This document shows positions 1 to 6,793 of a DNA stretch of 9,493 bases, one piece after another. The stretch spans positions 2,031 to 11,523 of the forward strand of contig DLGN01000004.1 of assembly GCA_002482715.1 (NCBI GenBank), given 5' to 3'. Position numbers and translations under genes: made by a program. The notes beneath the pieces are model-generated. The model made no database searches. It saw nothing but the letters and a program-made list of their open reading frames with translations, and was not told the origin of the DNA. Every line of letters begins with the position of its first letter. The first letter of the stretch is position 1. Source of the stretch: Oxalobacteraceae bacterium UBA7693. Lineage in GTDB: Bacteria; Pseudomonadota; Gammaproteobacteria; Burkholderiales; Burkholderiaceae_D.

Positions 1-431
1 GCTGGATTCGCGCCAGATGCATTTTGTGAGCCGAAAATTTCTATCATACCGACGACCGTACCAAATAAACCCATCAACGGCGCTAAAGAAGCGATCGTGC
101 CTAAGGTCGTCAAGAATCTTTCCAATTCATGCGCCGCTGCACTGCCCGCTTCTTCGATCGACTCTTTCATGACTTCGCGCGGCGCGTTCACATTACGCAA
201 GCCTGCTGCTAAGACGCGACCGAGCGGGGAATTAATCGCCAACTGATCAATCACTTCTTGCTTCACTTTGCCGCTTTGATAGACACGAATCACTTCCTCT
301 AACAAAGTCTTAGGCAAAATCCGCTGCCGTCTTAATGACAAGCTTCGTTCGATAATTAAGGCCAAAGCGACAATCGATGCCACCAACAAAAAATAAATCG
401 GCCAACCAGCCGCCTGAATAATCGCGAACAA
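1..431 (-). CDS. exbB: ExbB/TolQ/MotA-family proton channel subunit (N-terminal part, runs off the window)
   Basis: Inner-membrane subunit of the ExbB-ExbD (TonB-energising) or TolQ-TolR type proton channel, which couples proton motive force to outer-membrane transport. 143 codons are visible and the frame is open at the left edge. Residues 9-27 form the first membrane segment (GWPIYFLLVASIVALALII), followed by the basic ERSLSLRRQRILP stretch. Later come PLGRVLAAGLRN and the family core LTTLGTIASLAPLMGLFGT and VVGMIEIFGSQ near residues 110-136, which begins the second membrane segment. There is no in-frame ATG or GTG near the 5' end. The start chosen is TTG at 429-431 because a perfect AAGGAG lies 6 bases before it and FAIIQAAGWP is the usual N-terminus of this family in Betaproteobacteria. 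ExbB versus TolQ cannot be settled without the rest of the gene and its partner; the divergent position next to xseA favours ExbB, from my recollection of Burkholderiales gene order. Confidence 0.9.
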   Translation of the reverse strand, partial: MFAIIQAAGWPIYFLLVASIVALALIIERSLSLRRQRILPKTLLEEVIRVYQSGKVKQEVIDQLAINSPLGRVLAAGLRNVNAPREVMKESIEEAGSAAAHELERFLTTLGTIASLAPLMGLFGTVVGMIEIFGSQNASGANP

Positions 432-437
432 ATGAAA

Positions 438-443
438 CTCCTT
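438..443 (-). promoter_or_regulatory. Shine-Dalgarno AAGGAG that fixes a TTG start for exbB
   Basis: On the minus strand AAGGAG is followed by the six-base spacer TTTCAT and then TTG TTC GCG ATT. The spacing is optimal and no ATG or GTG in this frame competes, so the site supports TTG initiation. Confidence 0.75.
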
Positions 444-464
444 GCCTGTTAAATCTAAATAAGT

Positions 465-490
465 CTTAGTGACTACGCTTAGTGACTACG
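465..490. repeat. Perfect 13-bp tandem duplication in the exbB leader
   Basis: CTTAGTGACTACG occurs twice head to tail (465-477 and 478-490) with no mismatch. It lies between the candidate exbB promoter and the exbB ribosome binding site, so it would be in the 5' untranslated region. It could be a recent slippage duplication or a two-copy binding site; nothing in the sequence decides between these. Confidence 0.85.
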
Positions 491-508
491 AATAAACACT
501 CAGCCCGC

Positions 509-537
509 AATGTATCGTGTTGTTAAGCACTGGGCAA
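509..537 (-). promoter_or_regulatory. Candidate sigma-70 promoter for exbB
   Basis: On the minus strand TTGCCC (537-532) and TACATT (514-509) are separated by exactly 17 bases; each matches its consensus hexamer at four of six positions. The predicted transcript would start near 502 and carry a leader of about 70 bases including the 13-bp duplication. This is assigned by eye only. Confidence 0.4.
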
Positions 538-621
538 GTAGATGCACAGGATTATTTTTAATGCGTTCACAGATCGCAGAGCTACATAAAACAAACACTA
601 AGCAAAAACACAAATGCAAAG

Positions 622-685
622 TTGTGCACAGAAACTGTGTGCAAGATTGTGGATATCCTTGGGGCTAAATTCTAAGTGTTTGATT
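622..685. repeat. Module 1 of the array
   Basis: Contains TTGTGCACA (622-630, forward, one mismatch to the DnaA box), a degenerate TGTGTGCAA (637-645), TGTGGATAT (649-657, reverse, one mismatch) and TAAGTGTTTGATT (673-685), an exact reverse-strand match to the IHF consensus. Confidence 0.65.
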
Positions 686-770
686 TTAAAGATATTGATT
701 AAGCCGCTTCAAATTTGAGCATGGCCATTCAAACTGACCTTTTGTCATAAAGCACAAGAAAAATCACGAT

Positions 771-852
771 TGTGAATAAGTCGCAAAGTTCTGCACACAA
801 ACTGTGGAGAACTTTGTGAACAAGCTCTTCATATCAAGTTAAGTATTTGATT
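771..852. repeat. Module 2 of the array, the most complete copy
   Basis: Contains an extra upstream box TGTGAATAA (771-779, exact DnaA box TTATTCACA on the minus strand), TTCTGCACA (789-797, forward), TGTGGAGAA (803-811, reverse) and TGTGAACAA (815-823, reverse), the last three with one mismatch each. TAAGTATTTGATT (840-852) is an exact reverse-strand IHF consensus. Module 3 has a matching extra upstream box at the same offset, so the extra box is part of the unit. Confidence 0.7.
785..815. repeat. Inverted repeat with 13-bp arms inside module 2
   Basis: AAAGTTCTGCACA (785-797) and TGTGGAGAACTTT (803-815) are inverted copies with one mismatch and a five-base centre. The arms hold two head-to-head DnaA-like boxes. 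It could be a paired protein site or a DNA/RNA hairpin; no T-run follows on the plus strand, so it is not a plus-strand terminator. Confidence 0.75.
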
Positions 853-963
853 TATATCAAAAAAAATCACCTGCAAGAATTTTAAGCAAAGCGTTACCAA
901 AAGAAACTAATGGCACTTTAATGAGCATTTTGCCTAGAACTATCCTACAAACTGAGTTTTTTC

Positions 964-1044
964 AGTGGATAAACCCATAGTTCTGCACAAAAAATGTGGA
1001 TATCTTTGTGAACAAGCCGGGCACATAATGCTAAACCCATGATT
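964..1044. repeat. Module 3 of the array
   Basis: Contains AGTGGATAA (964-972), TTCTGCACA (981-989, forward), TGTGGATAT (995-1003) and TGTGAACAA (1007-1015), each one mismatch from the DnaA consensus. TAAACCCATGATT (1032-1044) is one mismatch from the reverse IHF consensus. Box order and spacing match module 2 within one base. Confidence 0.7.
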
Positions 1045-1132
1045 TTATTGAATATTATATTGCTGCCACAAAAACTGGCAGTGGTTGATTTCATTTCTTT
1101 TCAGAACTTTTCCAATTTTGAAAGGCATTTCC

Positions 1133-1184
1133 TGTGGATAACTTTGTGCATAAGCACAAAAGAAATGCCGCTAAATGCTGCATT
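1133..1184. repeat. Module 4 of the array, with two exact DnaA boxes
   Basis: TGTGGATAA (1133-1141) and TGTGCATAA (1145-1153) are exact DnaA boxes on the minus strand (TTATCCACA and TTATGCACA), start to start 12 bases as in the other modules. The forward box is absent. The aligned 3' motif TAAATGCTGCATT (1172-1184) has two mismatches to the IHF consensus and is probably decayed. Confidence 0.7.
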
Positions 1185-1330
1185 TTTTTATCACAATCAA
1201 CATTTCAATTATTTACCAATTCAAGTTAAAGTAATTAAACCATTAAAAATCAAACACTTACAAAACTCTTCTCAAATGCTTTTGACAAGAAGTTTGGTGC
1301 GTGACATGCTTGCGCCTTCTTTTCTATATC

Positions 1331-1343
1331 TGTGGACAGCTTT
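1331..1343. repeat. Possible fifth, degenerate module remnant at the xseA start
   Basis: TGTGGACAGCTTT matches the corresponding part of module 2 (TGTGGAGAACTTT) at 11 of 13 positions, and sits 198 bases after the module 4 box pair. It lacks the second box and the IHF-like motif, and lies 16-28 bases before the xseA start codon. It may be chance similarity. Confidence 0.3.
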
Positions 1344-1358
1344 CTTGCTACAAGGCTT

Positions 1359-2738
1359 ATGGCATCAAATTTCCTTCCTCAAATCCCGCAAAAAACCGAG
1401 TCTGTCATACCAGTTTCGGCTCTAAACCAAGCTGTTGCGCAATTATTGGAGCGAAACTTCCCATTGACTTGGGTTTCCGGTGAAATTTCTAATTTTACCC
1501 GCGCCGCTTCTGGGCATTGGTACTTCACACTTAAAGATAGTGCGGCTCAGATAAGAGCTGTGATGTTTCGCGGCAGAGCACAATATGCGAATTTCATGCC
1601 GCGCGAAGGCGATAAAGTAGAAGTGCGTGCGCTGGTTGGGCTCTATGCGCCACGCGGCGATTATCAAATCAATGTCGAAGCAATCCGGCGCGCTGGTGTT
1701 GGAAATTTACACGAGGCTTTTTTACAACTAAAAGCCAAACTGGCAGCGGAAGGTCTATTCGACCAAGAACGAAAAAAGCCCATTCCCAGCTTTGTTCGCA
1801 GGATAGGCATTGTCACCAGTCCAAATGCAGCTGCCCTACGCGATGTGATGACGGCATTACAAAGACGCGTACCGCATATTGAAGTGATTATTTACCCCTG
1901 CCCAGTGCAAGGCGACGGTGCAGCAGCCAAAATTGCGCAAATGATCGCACTTGCTGAAGCTGAAAATCGTTGCGAACTACTGATTGTTTGCCGCGGTGGT
2001 GGCAGCATTGAAGATTTGTGGGCTTTCAATGAAGAAATTGTGGCGCGCACCATTGCACATTGCGAATTACCGGTGATCAGCGGGGTCGGACATGAGACTG
2101 ATTTCACCATCAGCGATTTCGTTGCTGATTTACGCGCACCTACACCAACCGCTGCGGCGGAAATGGCGGCAACACCGCGAGCAGATTGGATCGCCAACTT
2201 AAACCAGTGGCAACATACAATGCAGAGGCAAATGCGTCGTCAACTTGATCGTCAAGCACAAAATTTGGATTGGCTAAGTCAACGCCTGCAAAGCCCAAGT
2301 TCCACCTTAGCATCTAAACGCCAGCAGATAAATTATTGCGCGCAAAGTTTACGCTTTGCCGTTCTCAAACCCGTGCAAACAGCACAAAATCGATTGCTAC
2401 AGCTAGAAAAAAGACTGACGCAGAAGCGTCCGCAAATTCAAGCGTGTCAGAGCAAACTTGCGTATCAGCACATGCAATTACGCACAAGCATGCGGCATCA
2501 ACTGCAACAACATCAAACCAGCTTAGCTAGTCTTCAAGAAAAACTGGAAATGCTCAATCCGCAACGAACATTAGAACGTGGGTATGTGATTTTGCAGCAA
2601 GCCGATGGGCAACTGATTCGCAGTGCGAAACAAATTCATGCAGGAGATTTTCTACAGCTACGCACTGCCCAAGATGTCAGTGAACTGCAAATTGCGACAA
2701 TCAATAGCAATGTAAAAAAACGAAAATCGACGGATTAG
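1359..2738 (+). CDS. xseA: Exodeoxyribonuclease VII large subunit
   Basis: Catalytic subunit of exonuclease VII, which with several copies of the small subunit XseB degrades single-stranded DNA from both ends in the cytoplasm and acts in repair. The product is 459 aa, close to the E. coli protein (456 aa). Residues about 17-110 form the N-terminal OB fold (WVSGEISNFTRAASGHWYF), followed by the nuclease domain. Hallmarks in order are GLFDQERKKPIP (132-143), IGIVTSPNAAALRD (149-162), CRGGGSIEDLWAFNEE (211-226), SGVGHETDFTISD (241-253) and RAPTPTAAAE (259-268). A long Gln-rich helical region (about 275-415) follows, then the LERGYVIL C-terminal piece. ATG at 1359 is preferred to an in-frame GTG at 1332 because MASNFLPQ leads directly into the domain and AAGG lies just upstream (close, three-base spacing). 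No xseB is in the window. sodB follows after 119 bases in the same direction, with no clear terminator between. Confidence 0.95.
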   Translation: MASNFLPQIPQKTESVIPVSALNQAVAQLLERNFPLTWVSGEISNFTRAASGHWYFTLKDSAAQIRAVMFRGRAQYANFMPREGDKVEVRALVGLYAPRGDYQINVEAIRRAGVGNLHEAFLQLKAKLAAEGLFDQERKKPIPSFVRRIGIVTSPNAAALRDVMTALQRRVPHIEVIIYPCPVQGDGAAAKIAQMIALAEAENRCELLIVCRGGGSIEDLWAFNEEIVARTIAHCELPVISGVGHETDFTISDFVADLRAPTPTAAAEMAATPRADWIANLNQWQHTMQRQMRRQLDRQAQNLDWLSQRLQSPSSTLASKRQQINYCAQSLRFAVLKPVQTAQNRLLQLEKRLTQKRPQIQACQSKLAYQHMQLRTSMRHQLQQHQTSLASLQEKLEMLNPQRTLERGYVILQQADGQLIRSAKQIHAGDFLQLRTAQDVSELQIATINSNVKKRKSTD

Positions 2739-2857
2739 CTGCAAGCAATCAGACAAAAGCTTACAATGCTGTTTTTGCCGCAAGCTGTTTTCAAGATCAG
2801 AAAACAAAAATTGCACTAAACTTTTGCATCATTTCGACTAATCAAAAAGGAACTGCC

Positions 2858-3436
2858 ATGGAACATACTTTGCCAGCTTTACCATACGCCATCGACGCTT
2901 TGGCTCCACACATTTCTCAAGAAACATTGGAATACCATTATGGTAAGCATCACCAAACTTATGTAACCAATTTGAATAATCTGATCAGAGGTACCGAGTT
3001 TGAAAATTCCACGTTGGAAGAAATCGTTCAGAAATCTTCTGGCGGTGTTTTCAATAACGCTGCGCAAATCTGGAATCACACTTTCTATTGGAATGGTTTA
3101 AAACCAAACGGCGGCGGCGCACCAACTGGCGCATTAGCGGATGCGATCAATGCGAAATGGGGTTCTTTCGATGCATTCAAAGACGCTTTCACGAAATCTT
3201 GCGTTGGTAACTTCGGTTCCAGCTGGACATGGTTGGTGAAAAAAGCGGACGGTACTTTAGACATCGTCAATACATCCAATGCAGCAACACCATTGACAAC
3301 AACTGACAAGCCTTTGGTCACTTGCGATTTGTGGGAACATGCTTACTACATCGATTACCGCAATGCACGTCCAAAATACTTGGAAGCATTCTGGGCATTA
3401 GTGAACTGGGATTTTGCTGCAGCCAATTTCGCCTGA
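2858..3436 (+). CDS. sodB: Superoxide dismutase, iron type
   Basis: Cytoplasmic enzyme that converts superoxide to oxygen and hydrogen peroxide. The product is 192 aa, the normal length for bacterial FeSOD. The four metal ligands are visible at H27, H74, D157 and H161, the last two in DLWEHAYYIDYRNARP. Q70 in NNAAQIWNHTFYW and the SNAATP segment near 140-145 are the iron-type pattern; manganese enzymes place the active-site glutamine in the second position. The C-terminus FWALVNWDFAA is typical. AAAGGA (2847-2851) stands seven bases before the ATG. A -10-like TACAAT at 2762-2767 with only a weak -35 is the best promoter candidate I see, so co-transcription with xseA is also possible. A strong terminator lies 15 bases after the stop codon. 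Confidence 0.97.
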   Translation: MEHTLPALPYAIDALAPHISQETLEYHYGKHHQTYVTNLNNLIRGTEFENSTLEEIVQKSSGGVFNNAAQIWNHTFYWNGLKPNGGGAPTGALADAINAKWGSFDAFKDAFTKSCVGNFGSSWTWLVKKADGTLDIVNTSNAATPLTTTDKPLVTCDLWEHAYYIDYRNARPKYLEAFWALVNWDFAAANFA

Positions 3437-3451
3437 TTGATTTAGCCCTAC

Positions 3452-3489
3452 AAAAGCCCGCGAACTCAAAAGCTTCGCGGGCTTTTTTT
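3452..3489 (+). terminator. Rho-independent terminator after sodB
   Basis: GCCCGCGAA (3456-3464) pairs perfectly with TTCGCGGGC (3474-3482) around a nine-base loop. It is preceded by AAAA and followed by seven T residues (3483-3489). It ends the sodB transcript. Confidence 0.93.
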
Positions 3490-3598
3490 ATCTCAAACGA
3501 ATTTACAAACCAAGTCACAAGCTCAGTCGCCAGCACCAGCGGGAACTAAATTTGCATCTTAGCGACTAAAACTTATTCCACTCACTTTCGACGACATT

Positions 3599-4525
3599 AT
3601 GCGCAAACAATATTCCCTCAGCATCATCTTAAGTCTGGCCTCCCTATTGGTAAGTACCAATACTCTGGCACAATCAAATCCATCGCAAGCTATGCAGGAC
3701 GTGAAATATCTCGCCAGCGAGGCGATGCAAGGTCGAGAGATTGGCAGCACGGGCAATGCTTTGGCGCGCGAATACATCATTAAGCGCATCACAGATTTAG
3801 GCTTAAAGCCTTGTGGCGAAAACTACGTCCACGAATTTAAAGTGAATACCTTAAAACAGGCGAATGTCGGAAAAAACATCTTGGCTTGCCAATACACAAA
3901 AGAAAATCCAGCGGCGAAATACCTGGTTGTTTCTGCGCACTATGACCACGTCGGCGTCAATAATAACAAGATCTATTTTGGCGCAGACGACAATGCATCA
4001 GGTGTTGCTGGTGTGTTGGCTGTCGCACAAAGCATGAAAGACACCGCCACTAAGCACCATATTGTCTATGTGTTTTTTGATGGCGAAGAACGTGGGCTCT
4101 TAGGTGCTCATGCCTTCGTTAAACAAGACATGATTCCACGCAAAGATATCGCAGCGAATCTGAATTTCGACATGATCGCGCGTGGCGATAAAAACGAATT
4201 GTTTATCAGTGGCGCACATCACAATCCGGCATTCAAATCCATACTTGAAAATGTGAATAACAACAAAGCGGCCAATAGCATTCAAGTGCTATTCGATCAT
4301 GACAGGCCAGAACAAGGCAGCAATGATTGGACCCCACAATCAGATCACTACGCTTTTTTTAAAGTCGGGATTCCGCATTTGTATTTTGGTGTCGAAGATC
4401 ATGCCGATTATCACAAACCAACCGACACTTTTGAAAAAATTAATCCGCAATTCTTTGATGCTTGCATCGAATTTCTCAAACTAGCAGTCAAACGTGTTGA
4501 TCAGCAATTTACGCGTAAGAACTAA
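3599..4525 (+). CDS. Exported M28-family zinc aminopeptidase
   Basis: Secreted or periplasmic metallopeptidase expected to remove N-terminal amino acids from peptides; the substrate cannot be told. The product is 308 aa. A signal peptide is clear: basic MRKQ, a hydrophobic core (residues 7-18) and a likely cut after TLA-24 before QS. The M28 co-catalytic zinc site is complete: H114 in SAHYDHVG, D131 in GADDNASG, catalytic E163 and ligand E164 in FDGEERG, D191 in LNFDMIARG, and H272 in YHKPTDTFE. No separate PA or PDZ domain is present, so this is a minimal single-domain enzyme. No strong ribosome binding site precedes the ATG; the start is chosen because it gives a complete signal peptide. 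The gene stands alone between the sodB terminator and a bidirectional terminator shared with the convergent ABC operon. No clear promoter was found in the roughly 110-base upstream gap. Confidence 0.92.
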   Translation: MRKQYSLSIILSLASLLVSTNTLAQSNPSQAMQDVKYLASEAMQGREIGSTGNALAREYIIKRITDLGLKPCGENYVHEFKVNTLKQANVGKNILACQYTKENPAAKYLVVSAHYDHVGVNNNKIYFGADDNASGVAGVLAVAQSMKDTATKHHIVYVFFDGEERGLLGAHAFVKQDMIPRKDIAANLNFDMIARGDKNELFISGAHHNPAFKSILENVNNNKAANSIQVLFDHDRPEQGSNDWTPQSDHYAFFKVGIPHLYFGVEDHADYHKPTDTFEKINPQFFDACIEFLKLAVKRVDQQFTRKN

Positions 4526-4540
4526 GAATGATAAGTCGAT

Positions 4541-4579
4541 AAAAAAGCGGCACCTGATTGATTCAGGTGCCGCTTTTTT
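4541..4579. terminator. Bidirectional rho-independent terminator between convergent genes
   Basis: GCGGCACCTGA (4547-4557) and TCAGGTGCCGC (4563-4573) form a perfect 11-bp stem with a five-base loop. Six A residues precede it and six T residues follow, so it can terminate the M28 gene on the plus strand and the ABC permease gene on the minus strand. Confidence 0.93.
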
Positions 4580-4610
4580 CTTTTACAAAGATACGCAATA
4601 TGATGGACTA

Positions 4611-5783
4611 TTACTGATGTTTTACTGGGAATAAGAAAGTTTCTAACAATTGTTTCCAGCTAGGTTCTTTACCATACATCCGTATACCCAAAGTGAACAC
4701 CCGTGTCGCCGCCGACTTAAACCACCACAAACACGCTAGCAACAAACCAAGCGCCAACAACCACTGCCACATCGGCACTTCGGTATGTGCCATACGCAAT
4801 GGCATCGCCGCAAATGAGGTCAATGGAAACACGCTCAATACCTGCATCATCATGCCTTCCGCGTTATCAATTCCACTGTAAGCGAGGCCAACTGGTAAGG
4901 CAGGCAGAAACATCATAATGCTGCGACTAGAATGATTGGGATCATCGATGGTTGCAGCAAACGCGGCCATAAAGCTGTTCACTAACAATAAACCTAAAAT
5001 CACAAACAAGAGCGTACTAAACAGTTGGAAAGCTGTGACTGGAAGACTGATCTCTGCCTTACCAGCAATCACCGCAGCACCTTGAATAAAGGCGAAGAAA
5101 ATCAGTCCATACGTCAGCATCGTTTTCAAACAGAACAGTGAAATACCAAGAATTTTTCCTTGTATCCATTGTGCTGGAGTGATCAAGGTTAATAATTGTT
5201 CCGTAACGCGATTTTGTTTTTCGCTGGTAATACCCGTGAACAAATAACCAAAACCGGAAAAAATTCCCATAATCAAAAGAAACAGTACAGCACCACTTAA
5301 AATCGCACGGCCTTTCTCATCTTTATCATCTTTTTCTGGCTTCAACATCACGGTCTTAATTTCAGGCAGCTGCGTGATTTGTTGACGTTGTTGCACAGTT
5401 AAAGGCAACTGTGCAATTTGACGTTCTTGCTGCCAGCTTTGCAAATTGGATTTTAACTTCGCTTGCCAACTCGCCTTTTCTTTCAATGTCAGTTTGACCT
5501 GGCCATCTTCAATTTCGATCACAGCATGCCAAGTCTCTCCCACATTATTGAGCACCTCAGCGCGTGTCGTTGAACTAACTTCACTAAACTGAAATCCATC
5601 TAGCTTAGGCAAAGGGCTGACGCCAATGACTGCCACTTGATAGTCCTTATCCAAAAATCCTTTGACATGCGGCCAAACGAAAGAAAAACCCATACCAACT
5701 AACAATAAGGCGATAGAAATAATCTCTTGCTTCCATTTGAAATAGCGTTTGAATTCAAACACGGCAATGTTCCAAGTATTCAT
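4611..5783 (-). CDS. ABC-2 type exporter permease, NatB-like
   Basis: Inner-membrane permease of an ABC exporter; with the upstream ATPase it forms a NatA/NatB-type (COG1668-like) system. NatAB of Bacillus exports sodium, but the substrate here is unknown. The product is 390 aa, normal for the family. One membrane segment lies near residues 21-38. A long extracytoplasmic part (about 41-158, Gln/Lys-rich) follows, then five or so membrane segments near 161-183, 212-240, 251-278, 289-303 and 339-358. The loop TSEKQNRVTEQLLTLITPAQ (186-205) before QGKILG is the family's typical coupling region, and GIRMYGKEPSW near 366-376 is a familiar C-terminal motif. The start overlaps the ATPase stop codon (ATGA, 5780-5783), and AAGGAG (5796-5791) lies seven bases upstream, so the two genes are co-translated. 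Transcription ends at the bidirectional terminator downstream. Confidence 0.9.
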   Translation of the reverse strand: MNTWNIAVFEFKRYFKWKQEIISIALLLVGMGFSFVWPHVKGFLDKDYQVAVIGVSPLPKLDGFQFSEVSSTTRAEVLNNVGETWHAVIEIEDGQVKLTLKEKASWQAKLKSNLQSWQQERQIAQLPLTVQQRQQITQLPEIKTVMLKPEKDDKDEKGRAILSGAVLFLLIMGIFSGFGYLFTGITSEKQNRVTEQLLTLITPAQWIQGKILGISLFCLKTMLTYGLIFFAFIQGAAVIAGKAEISLPVTAFQLFSTLLFVILGLLLVNSFMAAFAATIDDPNHSSRSIMMFLPALPVGLAYSGIDNAEGMMMQVLSVFPLTSFAAMPLRMAHTEVPMWQWLLALGLLLACLWWFKSAATRVFTLGIRMYGKEPSWKQLLETFLFPVKHQ

Positions 5784-6742
5784 GCTACTTCTCCTTCATT
5801 CTTATTCACTGGCATCGTTTGTTGCACATTGTGCGCTTGCACTGCAGTTAGATAGAGATCATGCAGACTAGGTTGAATACGACCAAAATCATTTAGCTCG
5901 CCGATTGCCATCACTTGCTGCAACAGTTGATTAACGCTTGCGCCTTCGTGCAATTGCACCACAAAATGTGTCGCCGTTTTTACCTCAACCGATTTCACTG
6001 CCTTGCAAGCACGGACCGCATCACTAGAGACTTCATCCGCAAAACTTAATTGATAAAATTTCTCAGGACTTAATTGCGCAATCACTTCTTGCAAACTACC
6101 GAGCGCGACTTGCTGTCCCTTATTTAGCAACAACATCGCGTCAGCCAATCGCTCAACTAAAGCCATTTGATGGGCACTCAATAAAATCGTCGTCCCACTT
6201 TGTTTTAGTTCGTTCAATATGCTCAATACGTGTTCTTGATTGATTGGATCTAAACCGGAAAATGGTTCATCCAAAATCAATAATTGCGGGCGATGAATTA
6301 AGCAGCTGATCAACTGTACTTTTTGCTGATTACCTTTGGAAAGCTTGCTCAAATTATCTTTGACTTTATCCATCAAATCAAAACGCGGTAACCAGATCGC
6401 TAGCTGTTCACTAATCTGTTCCTTACTCAAACCACGCAACTTGCCGATGTAGCTTAAATTCTCCGTGACCGTTTTATCGGGATATAAACCACGATCTTCT
6501 GGTAGGTAACCGAAACTAGTTTCTGGAATTTTCGGAATTTGCTGAGCATTCGAAAAAATTCGAATCTCGCCAGCGTCAGCCATCGTTAGGCCAACCAACA
6601 TACGAATTAAGGAAGACTTACCCGCCCCATTTGGTCCCAGCAAGGCAAATATTTTTCCTGGCTCCACGGTGAAGCTCAAAGAATGCACAGCTTTCACCGT
6701 GCTATACGTTTTTTCTACCTGATTAACTTCGATGCCTATCAT
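5780..6742 (-). CDS. ABC exporter ATP-binding protein, NatA-like
   Basis: Cytoplasmic ATPase that powers the NatB-like permease encoded directly downstream. The product is 320 aa. Walker A is GPNGAGKSS (36-44), the signature motif is LSKGNQQKV (134-142), Walker B is LLILDEP (154-160), the D-loop is SGLD (162-165) and the H-loop histidine is H191. The usual Q-loop position reads LPEDRGLYP (80-88), and the signature has LSKGN rather than LSGGQ. Both are variants I know from the NatA-type subfamily, so they do not suggest loss of activity. Residues after about 230 form the C-terminal extension common in this group, ending in the HDLYL motif. AGGGGA sits just before the ATG (minus-strand leader AGGGGATAAA). 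A candidate promoter and an inverted repeat lie upstream. Confidence 0.93.
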   Translation of the reverse strand: MIGIEVNQVEKTYSTVKAVHSLSFTVEPGKIFALLGPNGAGKSSLIRMLVGLTMADAGEIRIFSNAQQIPKIPETSFGYLPEDRGLYPDKTVTENLSYIGKLRGLSKEQISEQLAIWLPRFDLMDKVKDNLSKLSKGNQQKVQLISCLIHRPQLLILDEPFSGLDPINQEHVLSILNELKQSGTTILLSAHQMALVERLADAMLLLNKGQQVALGSLQEVIAQLSPEKFYQLSFADEVSSDAVRACKAVKSVEVKTATHFVVQLHEGASVNQLLQQVMAIGELNDFGRIQPSLHDLYLTAVQAHNVQQTMPVNKNEGEVA

Positions 6743-6793
6743 TTTATCCCCTGTTTAATCTTCAATTCAAAAGCCATCGCCTGTGATGTGCGT

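Larger units (their letters stand above)
622..1184. repeat. Array of four diverged DnaA-box/IHF-motif modules
   Basis: Four modules share one architecture: a forward box (TTCTGCACA type), 14-15 bases start to start, a reverse box (TGTGGATAA type), exactly 12 bases start to start, a second reverse box (TGTGAACAA type), then 24-27 bases to a TAA-N4-TTGATT motif. The last reverse boxes start at 649, 815, 1007 and 1145, giving spacings of 166, 192 and 138 bases. Against the DnaA box TTWTNCACA (reverse TGTGNAWAA), exact matches are at 771, 1133 and 1145, and single-mismatch boxes at 622, 649, 789, 803, 815, 964, 981, 995 and 1007. The 3' motif fits the IHF consensus (WATCAANNNNTTR, read in reverse) exactly in modules 1 and 2. 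The repeat pattern is seen directly; protein binding is inferred. Confidence 0.75.
432..1358. other. 927-bp gene-free region between exbB and xseA
   Basis: No credible gene is seen here on either strand. The one open frame of note (1039-1425, plus) lacks a ribosome binding site, has a composition typical of translated AT-rich spacer and overlaps the start of xseA. The region instead contains the exbB promoter and leader at its left end and a series of diverged repeat modules rich in DnaA-box-like 9-mers from 622 to 1184, listed separately. The stretch 1185-1330 is AT-rich with no motif I recognise; it should contain the xseA promoter, which I cannot place confidently. Confidence 0.8.

Noticed and set aside
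622..1184. CRISPR array
   Set aside because: Repeats are diverged and compound, spacing varies from 138 to 192 bases, and there is no uniform repeat/spacer alternation or cas gene.
432..1358. Chromosomal replication origin (oriC)
   Set aside because: DnaA-like boxes are dense, but no dnaA, dnaN, rpmH or gyrB is nearby and no clear unwinding element was identified, so oriC is not called; kept as an array of unknown role.
1039..1425. 128-codon open frame on the plus strand before xseA
   Set aside because: No ribosome binding site, composition of translated AT-rich spacer, covers part of the repeat array and overlaps the well-supported xseA start; no recognisable domain.
1892..2197. 101-codon minus-strand frame inside xseA
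   Set aside because: Lies wholly opposite the most conserved part of the exonuclease domain; no start signal or domain.
3322..3549. Small open frames on both strands over the sodB end and terminator
   Set aside because: They run through the terminator hairpin, overlap sodB in other frames and have no ribosome binding site.
6034..6742. Degenerate ABC ATPase because of LSKGN and the missing Q-loop glutamine
   Set aside because: Both variations are ones I know from the NatA-type subfamily; Walker A, Walker B, D-loop and H-loop are intact.
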